From Blattamonas nauphoetae (Eukaryota; Preaxostyla; Oxymonadida), in NCBI GenBank assembly GCA_033064195.1, contig JARBJD010000053.1:1-64000 (forward strand): a stretch of DNA of 64,000 nt, written 5' to 3'. Both the position numbers and the translations under genes were made by a program. Every line of letters begins with the position of its first letter. Position 1 is the stretch's first letter. Positions 9,288 to 16,400 of the stretch are shown piece by piece. Below the pieces are notes generated by a model. That model saw nothing but the letters and a program-made list of their open reading frames with translations. It ran no database searches and was not told the DNA's origin.

Positions 9288-9365
9288 GAAAATGTTAGTT
9301 TCGACCTGTGCTTTATATCTCGAATGTTCAGATCTGCTATATATTCCTTTTATCGTCTACCTATC

Positions 9366-9600
9366 TACCCTCCTTAAAAAGCATGACTTTATCACGGGAA
9401 CGACTTTTTTACCCTCGTTAAAAAGCACGACTTTTTCTCGTCAGCAATTTTTTCAAAATATGTTAGATTTTCCTTTTTAACTTTTTACCCCCGATTAAAA
9501 GCATGCCTTTTTCACGGGAGCGATCTGCTAAATCTTAATTCTTGGCCACTTGTTACCCTCGTTAAAAAGCATGACTTTTTCACGGGAGCGATTTTGCTAT
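9366..9600. repeat. Minisatellite of about 45 bp, four copies
   Basis: Four imperfect copies begin near 9366, 9410, 9485 and 9553. The shared core reads TACCCTCGTTAAAAAGCATG followed by ACTTTTTCACGGGAGCGA. Copies 3 and 4 continue into TTTGCTA or TCTGCTA, a motif also seen at about 9332 and 9640. Spacing is irregular (44, 75 and 68 bp), and there is no coding potential. Confidence 0.75.
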
Positions 9601-9690
9601 ATATTGAATTTATTGACAAAGTTTTCAAATTTTAAATCTGCTATAGTGTCTTTTTTTCGGGTATAAAGTTTCTGATTTTTCGGGATAATT

Positions 9691-9780
9691 TCAGGACCGG
9701 ATAGTCTAGTGGTAATGGTGAGTGCACGCACTACTACTACTAAGCTGAAGGTCCTAGGTTCAATTCCTGGCGGAAGCATT
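9691..9780 (+). other. tRNA-like sequence (A-box, B-box and T-arm)
   Basis: The plus strand shows TAGTCTAGTGG, matching the A-box, and GGTTCAATTCC, a perfect B-box. A 5-bp T-stem with 7-nt loop (CTAGG-TTCAATT-CCTGG) forms cleanly. The 5' side cannot pair with the 3' CGGAAGC, so an acceptor stem is missing. AGTG/CACT gives an inner hairpin. A tRNA-derived SINE head fits best; a divergent or intron-bearing tRNA is less likely. Confidence 0.5.
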
Positions 9781-9800
9781 TAATTTCACATATCACTGCC

Positions 9801-9894
9801 CTTTGGCATGGTCTAGGCCCTTGGCAAGACCAACGTACGTCTCCGGAACTCAAATCGAGAAAAATGAGTTCCGATGCCGGTCTAAAAGGGACCG
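9801..9894 (+). ncRNA. Run of three hairpins downstream of the tRNA-like sequence
   Basis: Three clean stems follow one another: TGGTCT 9809-9814 with AGACCA 9827-9832; GGAACTCA 9845-9852 with TGAGTTCC 9865-9872; and CGGTC 9878-9882 with GACCG 9890-9894. The close spacing and perfect pairing suggest a structured transcript, perhaps the body of a tRNA-derived short repeat that starts at about 9691. No known RNA family is recognised. The 200 bp to the right, up to the capsid gene, show nothing else. Confidence 0.4.
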
Positions 9895-10096
9895 ATGAGA
9901 AGGGTCGCAACCTTCGGAACCTTGAAAAAATACACCAGCTTCCGCCAAAATCAAGGTTTTTGCATTTTTGAAAATTTTCGAAATTTTGCTTCAACTTGAA
10001 AGTATGAAGTAACTGAACTCTGGATGAGAATATTTCTCTAAGTTTGACAACTTTCTGAAATGAAAATGACTTTTACTTCAAGTATTTTCTGAATTG

Positions 10097-10846
10097 TCAA
10101 TCGGCATGGAGAAAAAGCAATGGAAGTGGTGTCTCTGCCAACGTGGTTCTACTTTCGCCTTCTATACTACTCAGATGAAATCTCAAACGTAAATTACCAA
10201 AGATGGAATTGGGATACTGATCAAAGGTACTCAGTGGAAGGAGATTAATGAATGGAATAACTAATGGAATTGTCATTGTGATTGTGTCTGGTAAATCCGA
10301 ATCTTTCTTATACAATGGAGTATAATAGAATCCACACACACTTGGATCCATTTTCTGAACATTTTCCCAAAGACTGTAACAATGTTTCATATTGTTTTTC
10401 TCTTCAAATGACTTGAAAGTGTGATAAAGAAATGATTCGTGAATGTGATTGTTCTGAAGTGTATTATCAATGATGTTTCCTTGACTATCGACGAGTCTCA
10501 TATCTCGAATTGCATCTGATGATGATTTGAATCCGAAGAACATTCCGTACAATCCAACTTCCTTTGTATTGTAGGAATCCAAGGGTTTGGTAACTGGAAC
10601 AGTGATCGTTAGATCTATGCGCAAATGACTCTTCGAAAAGTCAGTGACATCATGACCATCATAACACAGTGGAACTTCAATCTCGTCTCCAATTCTGCAT
10701 GGCATGGGAGGATTTGTTGGATGAACTTCTTGAATGGAATAAATGTGTGGCTCTGAATCCCATTGTTTTGGCAGATACGATTGCACTTCAATTTGCTCAA
10801 TTAATGTCGATGTTGGTTTGGATTGATTTGATCTGAAACTTCTCAT
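10097..10846 (-). CDS. Major-capsid-like protein, shorter paralogue (249 aa)
   Basis: This protein parallels the first part of the 627-residue capsid protein encoded just upstream. Shared landmarks in the same order are SIQE, a GDEIEVPL/GQEIIIPL strand, a GFKSSSDAIRDM/GLKHSASIFRDL block, HESFLYH/MESHIYN, KHCYSLWENV/KHCHTPWQNA, SVCGFYYTPL/SVSGVYIPL, and YPNSIFGNLRLRFHL/YPRCLFGDLKLSVHL. The strand-rich pattern fits the jelly-roll fold of capsid proteins. Two capsid-type genes in a row may mean a second structural protein such as a minor capsid component, or a duplicated gene. It is the leftmost recognisable gene of copy B and is 47 bp from its neighbour. Confidence 0.6.
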   Translation of the reverse strand: MRSFRSNQSKPTSTLIEQIEVQSYLPKQWDSEPHIYSIQEVHPTNPPMPCRIGDEIEVPLCYDGHDVTDFSKSHLRIDLTITVPVTKPLDSYNTKEVGLYGMFFGFKSSSDAIRDMRLVDSQGNIIDNTLQNNHIHESFLYHTFKSFEEKNNMKHCYSLWENVQKMDPSVCGFYYTPLYKKDSDLPDTITMTIPLVIPFINLLPLSTFDQYPNSIFGNLRLRFHLSSIEGESRTTLAETPLPLLFLHAD

Positions 10847-10893
10847 TTATAGAAAAATAAAAAATACAATATCATTATTTTCTTTTGTCATTT

Positions 10894-12777
10894 TCAATTT
10901 GGAATAATTCCTAAATCTTTATGTAATGCTTTCAATGTGTGATTAGGATAGTACTCAACTTTTGGTTCACCATTGCTGTATCGTAATACCCACCATGTGG
11001 TTGCAGTAGTTGCTAGAATCGGTGCTGGAGGATGAGTAAATGTTGTCATCATACCATCTTTTTCAGGAGTTTTTTGACTTGGATCAAGAACATTATAGTA
11101 TGTGTCAATCAAGCCCTGATATATTGGCTGAGATCTCAAAGTGACTGGAACATTCTGACCTCTGGAACTGATCGAATCATTACAGTTTGTTGGACATCCA
11201 CTTCTTTGTGTTGAAAAGCATAATAGAAAATCGGAATTGTCATGAATTGGTCGTACTCTTGTCATTGTTTCACCTGGATAATTCTGATCACCAGTGAGTT
11301 TCTCTTCAACGAGTGAATCTGTAAGTGATCGCTCCAAATCATCTGGAACAGTAAGGTATGAATCAAGGTTGAGAGTCGACAATGCAAACTGATAGAAACG
11401 AGCTCCAATAGTTGTTGTCGGTTGTTCTGGATAGTATTTGTTGAGGAGATTCACTTGGATATTCTTCTGCATTGGATTATGGAAACAAGTGACCTCATTG
11501 TCGTAGTGACGGAAGAGAAGCATAATATCCTTCGCATTCACAAGTACCATTTGCTGAGTACAATCAATACCTGTTGCCGTTGGTGTCTTCTGAAATGGAT
11601 AGAATGAGATCTTTTCTGCTGGAATTGTTCCAGGACGATTCTGATACATTTTCTTCAGATTCTCTTTCGCAATTTCTTTCATTTTGTATCCAGCACTCAT
11701 ACAATACACATCATCAATGCGATAATCAAGATTGTTGAGAGAAATGTATTGTTCATCAGGGGAAGGTTCCGAGGTAATACCAGTCGGATGTGTATATACA
11801 CAATCTTGTTTTACTGCCATGATCTTAAATGATTGACCGATTTGAACGAAGTTCTTTGTGCATGGGGGGACGAGATATGGAAGGAAGGTTGGACGATCAC
11901 GATTACAATAAACAAGTGAACTTTGGATGGGAGGAAACTTTGATGTATATTCACTGATCAATAACGAGAGTGTATTTTTCAGTGTCAGTTCAGGATTAAC
12001 TGGACAACACACGAATGCATCTTCATTTAAGTGAACACTCAATTTCAGATCTCCAAAGAGACATCTTGGATAGTCAGTCATGCCTGAGAATATGAGAAGA
12101 TCTTCAAGATTAATAGACACGCGAATTGGCACATCAATAGTGTCTTGAAACACTCCTGTTCCTGATGTTGTTGTGAAGTCTGATAAAGGAATGTAGACAC
12201 CAGAAACAGATTCATCGTGATTCCAAGCATTTTGCCAAGGTGTGTGACAATGTTTACGATTCTCCAATTGACTCTTTGGTTTGATCATATTGTAGATGTG
12301 AGATTCCATGGATACATCATTTGTTGTTGTGCTAATGATTCTCTGATTGTTGTGAAGAACAGTAAGGTCACGAAAGATTGATGCCGAATGTTTGAGTCCA
12401 ACAAAGATGAATATCCTCTCATTCATGTACGAGCCAATTTTACCTGCAGTTTGTTTCCAGTTGTTGACTTTCAATTTCGCTGTCATTGTGAACGTAATGA
12501 AGGAATCATCGATTTGACAAATGTCTTGATTACCAGTGAGTGGAATGATTATTTCCTGTCCTTTGTAGAAGCGTGAATTTTCTGATGGTTTCAATTCCTG
12601 AATAGAAGTACTGTGTGCACCATCGTTCAGAAGGAAATTGATGTGATGTTCGGACATCAGTTGCTGTTGTATTTGACCAATATCATCTCTTGTATATTTG
12701 ATTGATCCAGTTGTATTTCCAGTCAATGATGATGCTCCAGTTCTTTTGTTTGTCAGATGTGTTATATGCGAGTTCAT
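10894..12777 (-). CDS. Probable major capsid protein (double jelly-roll type)
   Basis: At 627 residues this has the length, position and strand-rich composition expected of a Polinton major capsid protein. That family builds icosahedral shells from trimers with two stacked jelly rolls. Landmarks are FYKGQEIIIPLTG near residue 70, the IFRDLTVLHNN block near 130, SGVYIPLSDF near 195, YPRCLFGDLKLSVHL near 240, and a second strand-rich half starting near 300. I cannot see sequence identity to a named capsid family by eye, so the call rests on context, length and the shorter paralogue next to it. It heads the capsid block, which runs through four more genes to the packaging ATPase. Confidence 0.65.
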   Translation of the reverse strand: MNSHITHLTNKRTGASSLTGNTTGSIKYTRDDIGQIQQQLMSEHHINFLLNDGAHSTSIQELKPSENSRFYKGQEIIIPLTGNQDICQIDDSFITFTMTAKLKVNNWKQTAGKIGSYMNERIFIFVGLKHSASIFRDLTVLHNNQRIISTTTNDVSMESHIYNMIKPKSQLENRKHCHTPWQNAWNHDESVSGVYIPLSDFTTTSGTGVFQDTIDVPIRVSINLEDLLIFSGMTDYPRCLFGDLKLSVHLNEDAFVCCPVNPELTLKNTLSLLISEYTSKFPPIQSSLVYCNRDRPTFLPYLVPPCTKNFVQIGQSFKIMAVKQDCVYTHPTGITSEPSPDEQYISLNNLDYRIDDVYCMSAGYKMKEIAKENLKKMYQNRPGTIPAEKISFYPFQKTPTATGIDCTQQMVLVNAKDIMLLFRHYDNEVTCFHNPMQKNIQVNLLNKYYPEQPTTTIGARFYQFALSTLNLDSYLTVPDDLERSLTDSLVEEKLTGDQNYPGETMTRVRPIHDNSDFLLCFSTQRSGCPTNCNDSISSRGQNVPVTLRSQPIYQGLIDTYYNVLDPSQKTPEKDGMMTTFTHPPAPILATTATTWWVLRYSNGEPKVEYYPNHTLKALHKDLGIIPN

Positions 12778-12805
12778 TTTATCAAAAATAAAAAAACAAT
12801 ATTGC

Positions 12806-13108
12806 TTATTTCTTTTTCAGTTTCTTCTTCTTCGCTTTCGGCTTCAGCTTTTCTTCTAGCTTCAGTATTTCTCCTCTGAGCTTGTTCGCAACTGCTGTGT
12901 TTCCTTCATTCATTGCTTGCTCATATTGTGCCATCTTTTCTGCGTGGATTTGCTGATCCGATTTCACGTCTGGTATCATCTCAATGCCTGTCTGTGCTAC
13001 CTTCGAAATCAACGGTCCAACAAAGGGGATGAGATTTAGAAATGGAGCTCCCACACGAAGAATTGTTTTTCCGACTCCTGCTAATTTTGATAACCAACCT
13101 GGTGCCAT
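12806..13108 (-). CDS. Small hydrophobic/basic capsid-block protein (100 aa)
   Basis: The protein starts MAPGWLSKLAGVGKT, has an amphipathic or membrane-active helix over residues 15-40 (FLNLIPFVGPLISKV), then a charged coiled-coil and a Lys-rich tail (KPKAKKKKLKKK). The neighbour at 13147 begins with the same MAPG and a similar Lys/Phe-rich helix. Small proteins with an amphipathic N-terminus and basic tail recall adenovirus core or membrane-lytic proteins such as pVI or pX. That comparison is by analogy only. Confidence 0.55.
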   Translation of the reverse strand: MAPGWLSKLAGVGKTILRVGAPFLNLIPFVGPLISKVAQTGIEMIPDVKSDQQIHAEKMAQYEQAMNEGNTAVANKLRGEILKLEEKLKPKAKKKKLKKK

Positions 13109-13146
13109 TTGAATAAAAATAAAAATATTCGAATACTAGTGAATTA

Positions 13147-13455
13147 TTATCCTTTGAATTGAATTTTGGAATTGGATGAGAGTGGCATATCATCATTGGA
13201 GTATCGTCCATTTCGTGGAGGTTCGTACTCGATCATCTGTGGTTTTTGTTGACGATTGATCGCTTTGTTCTGTTGGTACACATCCATCATTCCTCCTAAT
13301 CCATTGAGTATTCCTCCAGCTGTTTGTCCGAATTTACTGTTCGTTTGTGAGAGCAATCCACCACCGACTTGAAGTAATGTTGGAGCTAGAGGTTTGATGA
13401 ATTGAAAGAATTGCTTGCCGATATTTTTGAGTTTGTTGAAACTTCCTGGTGCCAT
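13147..13455 (-). CDS. Small Gly/Phe-rich capsid-block protein (102 aa)
   Basis: This protein begins MAPGSFNKLKNIGKQFFQF, continues with a Gly-rich hydrophobic stretch (LLQVGGG, GGILNGLGGMM) and ends in a polar, basic tail. It shares the MAPG start with the 100-residue protein downstream at 12806, and the two may descend from one duplicated gene. The composition suggests a membrane-interacting or core peptide inside a virion. No family is recognised. Confidence 0.55.
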   Translation of the reverse strand: MAPGSFNKLKNIGKQFFQFIKPLAPTLLQVGGGLLSQTNSKFGQTAGGILNGLGGMMDVYQQNKAINRQQKPQMIEYEPPRNGRYSNDDMPLSSNSKIQFKG

Positions 13456-13491
13456 TTATGTAAACATAAACAATACAATTCATTTATAATT

Positions 13492-14079
13492 TTAGCGGGG
13501 AATCGCTTTCGTCAGAGAAATGCCATAATTGAGAATAGTGTTGTATGCTTCGTTATAGGCAATACTCATGTCTTTTCCACCAACAAGGATCTTGAAGATT
13601 GTTCTAAACACTGGGAGTTTATTGAGACATAAGCACTTATCAGACAAATCGTCCAGTTCAATCACCACATCATTGATTCCAGTGAGTGTAGCGATGAGAG
13701 CACATAAATCACTTTGGTTCGTGATCAGTTTCTTCGATGGTTCAATGAGATTATTCAATAGTTTCTTTTCACAAGCGAATGCATTCTTGTAGACGAGTAA
13801 TAACTGATCTTTGAATGCCGAAATGTTTGATGTATATTCTCGGAGTGGAATAGAACGACTCTGAATTGGTGCTGATGGATATGTCTCCAATGGTGGATCG
13901 TAAGCTCCACGTTCATTGTCCATCTCCACATTCGCACATTGTTCATTCCGATCTTCGAGTTTGGATCTTGCAGAATTCGAACCTTTGTTATCGATGATGA
14001 CATTGTTGGTGATTGATGTTGGTACTGAAGAAGAACTTGTGTGTTTCGTAAATTGACAACTTAGAATTGGTTGCATCAC
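13492..14079 (-). CDS. Unknown capsid-block protein (195 aa)
   Basis: I recognise no family here. The first 75 residues are Ser/Asn-rich and probably disordered. The remaining 120 look helical (DQLLLVYKNAFACEKKLLNNL, then LCALIATLTGINDVVIELDDL). Polintons usually carry an adenain-like maturation protease and a penton protein. This protein shows no clear His-Cys protease motif, so neither role can be assigned. It lies between the small MAPG proteins and the 320-residue gene, all on one strand with gaps below 45 bp. Confidence 0.5.
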   Translation of the reverse strand: MMQPILSCQFTKHTSSSSVPTSITNNVIIDNKGSNSARSKLEDRNEQCANVEMDNERGAYDPPLETYPSAPIQSRSIPLREYTSNISAFKDQLLLVYKNAFACEKKLLNNLIEPSKKLITNQSDLCALIATLTGINDVVIELDDLSDKCLCLNKLPVFRTIFKILVGGKDMSIAYNEAYNTILNYGISLTKAIPR

Positions 14080-14119
14080 TTTCTATAAAAATAAAAAATA
14101 TATATTAATGTTTTTAAAT

Positions 14120-15082
14120 TCACATTTCTGCTCGATCTAAATTTCCCATTCCAGAACTATCCAACTGTGCAAATCGATAGTATCCAGGCATTTCAGATTG
14201 GTATTGATCGATATCATCATCTGTTCTTGTTGCATAGGCTTTGCGTGTCTGCTCATTGCAAAGTGTCGATAAGTCTTCTGAATAGTGATTGAAGTATTCT
14301 TTTAAGAAAGTTGAGTCTTGAGTAATCATTTGGAGAAACACAGGATGAATCTGTTCCTTGAAGGCTTTCTTTTGTTTCATGCTGGGATTGTAGTCCTGAA
14401 CATGATCATGAAGCCATTTGTCCCACATTTGTGATGCTACTTTCGATTGAATCGAATTGAAGACCATATTGTCTATGACATGTTTCTCAAGATTTGCGGG
14501 GTTTCCTTGACTTGCACGAGTTATTCCCAAAACACTTGTCATGAAATCGCCAACAACTTTCTTCATTATTGCATATGGTTGTTGAGATCTTTGTGTTTTC
14601 ATATCTGCATAACTGATGTCTCGATAATTGGTTGGCAAATCGTATGTTCCATTCTTGAGGAAATTCCTGTGCACCGCTTTTATTTTCCTTCCATTCTCTT
14701 GATTGAATGATGTGTATGGTTTCAGTCTTCGCATATCTGGGGTTGGATTCATTGCATAGTATGTCTCTTTGACTGGTCTGCTGTTGTATGGAGTTAGCAT
14801 AGCACCATTGACTGCAATCAGATCTCCAGTATCATTATCGTAGACCATCACATCAGGAACTTGTCCGTATTGTTCTATTTTCGCAGTCCAATTTCGTCCA
14901 GTTCTCTTGATGTATTCTAACGCTGATGGAAGACTGCACAGAACATCATTGCGTCTGGTTTGAATATCATCGTCGGCATAGATTCGTTTCAATGCTACTT
15001 GAGTCTCCGGTCCGTATCTCATTTTGGGTTTCTTCGCTTGTGCTTTTCTTTGTGGTTGAACGTACACTATCTTTTGTGACAT
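14120..15082 (-). CDS. Unknown capsid-block protein (320 aa), conserved in both copies
   Basis: The N-terminus is basic (QPQRKAQAKKPKMRYG), then KRIYADDDIQTRRNDV, a central mixed region, and a helical C-terminal half (DNMVFNSIQSKVASQMWDKW, YFNHYSEDL). The start of the same gene is seen at the left edge of the window in copy A. It is divergent from the packaging ATPase, with 61 bp between the starts. I do not recognise the fold. A portal-like, penton or DNA-condensing role is possible from its place but not shown. Confidence 0.5.
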   Translation of the reverse strand: MSQKIVYVQPQRKAQAKKPKMRYGPETQVALKRIYADDDIQTRRNDVLCSLPSALEYIKRTGRNWTAKIEQYGQVPDVMVYDNDTGDLIAVNGAMLTPYNSRPVKETYYAMNPTPDMRRLKPYTSFNQENGRKIKAVHRNFLKNGTYDLPTNYRDISYADMKTQRSQQPYAIMKKVVGDFMTSVLGITRASQGNPANLEKHVIDNMVFNSIQSKVASQMWDKWLHDHVQDYNPSMKQKKAFKEQIHPVFLQMITQDSTFLKEYFNHYSEDLSTLCNEQTRKAYATRTDDDIDQYQSEMPGYYRFAQLDSSGMGNLDRAEM

Positions 15083-15143
15083 TGTGTGTTTTCATACAAA
15101 ATAAAAAAACCAAAAGTATATTTTAATTAGAGTTAAATCACAA
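15083..15143. promoter_or_regulatory. Divergent promoter region between capsid block and ATPase
   Basis: These 61 bp separate the minus-strand start at 15082 from the plus-strand start at 15144. The minus-strand side holds the element's AT-rich motif (TTTTATTTTGTATG). The plus-strand side has TATATTTTAATTAGAG. The matching region of copy A, 121-179, is closely similar, so both halves are conserved. Confidence 0.5.
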
Positions 15144-16049
15144 ATGAACAAATCGAATATGGCTAAACCAGAGGTTTCGCGGAGGGTGGAACCCTTGTCT
15201 CGAACAGCATATGTGAATGCAAAATTGAGTGAAGCATCAAATAGGAATGTTTCTCATGAAGTGCAATCACAAATACATCCAGACCTAAATTTCAATCGCA
15301 ATAGTGTTAATGTCCTCGTTGGAAATAGAGGAAGTGGAAAGACATTCAATGCTCTTCGAGAGGTTGCCAAGCTCCAGAATGTTCAAGTTAGAAATGAATT
15401 ATTCCATCTCTTTGTCTTCGTCACTGATAAGAACATTGATCCAACCTTTGATAAATTCAAACCAATACTGAACGTTCCTTACGTCAAAGTCAAATACGAT
15501 GATGCACTTCCATTTCTGTTGGAACTCTCTGAATCGAAAGCAGCGTATGAAGAGATTATTGACAACCAGTGGCAAGACAGAATTACTGATGAATGCAGAG
15601 AGGATCTCTTTGACTCACTGCACATTGATGACTTCACAGTTAAGAATCTTCAAACGATTATCCTCCTTGATGACTGCCGTAGGATCCTAGGTGAACGGAG
15701 AACATCCAAAAATAGAATGACAATGATGGACTTGTTACTGGAGAATCGACAACCGAAATTCACTTTCTTTCTGACAATGCATGAGCTCTTCAGTTTGTCA
15801 GCAGACATGAAGTCAAACATCGATTCGATGTGGATCTTTGGAGGATTCAATAAAGAACGAATCAGCAGAGTCTATCCTCGGTTGAACTCTCCAATTGACA
15901 TTCGACAATTCTGGAATGTCTACCAACGAAAACAGAAATGTGAAGCTATCATTCTTCGATACGATACAGATGGAGTTGCACTAAATGAGATCAACAAAGA
16001 AGGGTTAAACCGGACTGTCCGTGAAGTCTTGAATAAGGTTACCAATTGA
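15144..16049 (+). CDS. FtsK/HerA-type packaging ATPase, copy B
   Basis: This 301-residue ATPase has a P-loop NVLVGNRGSGKTFN near residue 57 and a Walker B-like TIILLDDCRRIL near 170. The C-terminal region includes FFLTMHELFSLSADMKSNID, consistent with the sensor part of the family, and ends in DGVALNEINKEGLNRTVREV. In Polintons and related viruses such ATPases translocate DNA into the capsid. The length fits the class. It is the only plus-strand gene of the element, and its end overlaps the facing small gene by 45 bp. Relative to copy A the protein is nearly identical over the shared part. Confidence 0.8.
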   Translation: MNKSNMAKPEVSRRVEPLSRTAYVNAKLSEASNRNVSHEVQSQIHPDLNFNRNSVNVLVGNRGSGKTFNALREVAKLQNVQVRNELFHLFVFVTDKNIDPTFDKFKPILNVPYVKVKYDDALPFLLELSESKAAYEEIIDNQWQDRITDECREDLFDSLHIDDFTVKNLQTIILLDDCRRILGERRTSKNRMTMMDLLLENRQPKFTFFLTMHELFSLSADMKSNIDSMWIFGGFNKERISRVYPRLNSPIDIRQFWNVYQRKQKCEAIILRYDTDGVALNEINKEGLNRTVREVLNKVTN

Positions 16050-16331
16050 GTCGGTGAGCGCTCGAATTGATTCTTCAATGTCAGATAGTCTTTGATCAAT
16101 CGAGAGTGAATTAGGAGAAGTGGAAGCATCAACATATCGTTTCCTCAGTGCAATCTCACCTCTTATTTTTGTAATTCGATTTCCATCAATTTGGATCATC
16201 CTATTTAGTTTCTGTGTTGTGTATTCATTCAGTTCTTTTCTATTCTTCTCCAAGTATCTCTGAAAGTCGTGGATGTTTGTGAACTCTTTCTGCTCAGGAT
16301 CAAACGGTTCTAATATCTTTAGTGATGACAT
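16005..16331 (-). CDS. Small conserved element protein, copy B (108 aa)
   Basis: This is the counterpart of the 116-residue protein at 1014-1364. The shared start is MSSLKI(L/F)EPFDPEQK, followed by FQRYLEKNRKELNEYTTQKL and a C-terminal heptad-like helix (RLSDIEESIRALTDS). Its stop-side 45 bp are antisense to the end of the packaging ATPase. Conservation in both copies argues that it is real. Function is unknown. Confidence 0.6.
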   Translation of the reverse strand: MSSLKILEPFDPEQKEFTNIHDFQRYLEKNRKELNEYTTQKLNRMIQIDGNRITKIRGEIALRKRYVDASTSPNSLSIDQRLSDIEESIRALTDSIGNLIQDFTDSPV

Positions 16332-16400
16332 TTCGATGAAATAAAAATATTTGAAACATTATTGAAGTTACGCCACATTAAAGCGAACGAAGTTCTGAGG

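Noticed and set aside
9366-9600. Possible CRISPR-like array
   Set aside because: Repeat spacing is irregular, units are imperfect and the genome is eukaryotic. It is a minisatellite.
9597-9994. Minus-strand frames across the tRNA-like sequence
   Set aside because: They read antisense through A-box/B-box sequence, a common source of false proteins.
13492-14079. Adenain-like maturation protease in copy B
   Set aside because: The position would fit, but no convincing His-Asp/Glu-Cys arrangement is visible, so it is left as unknown.
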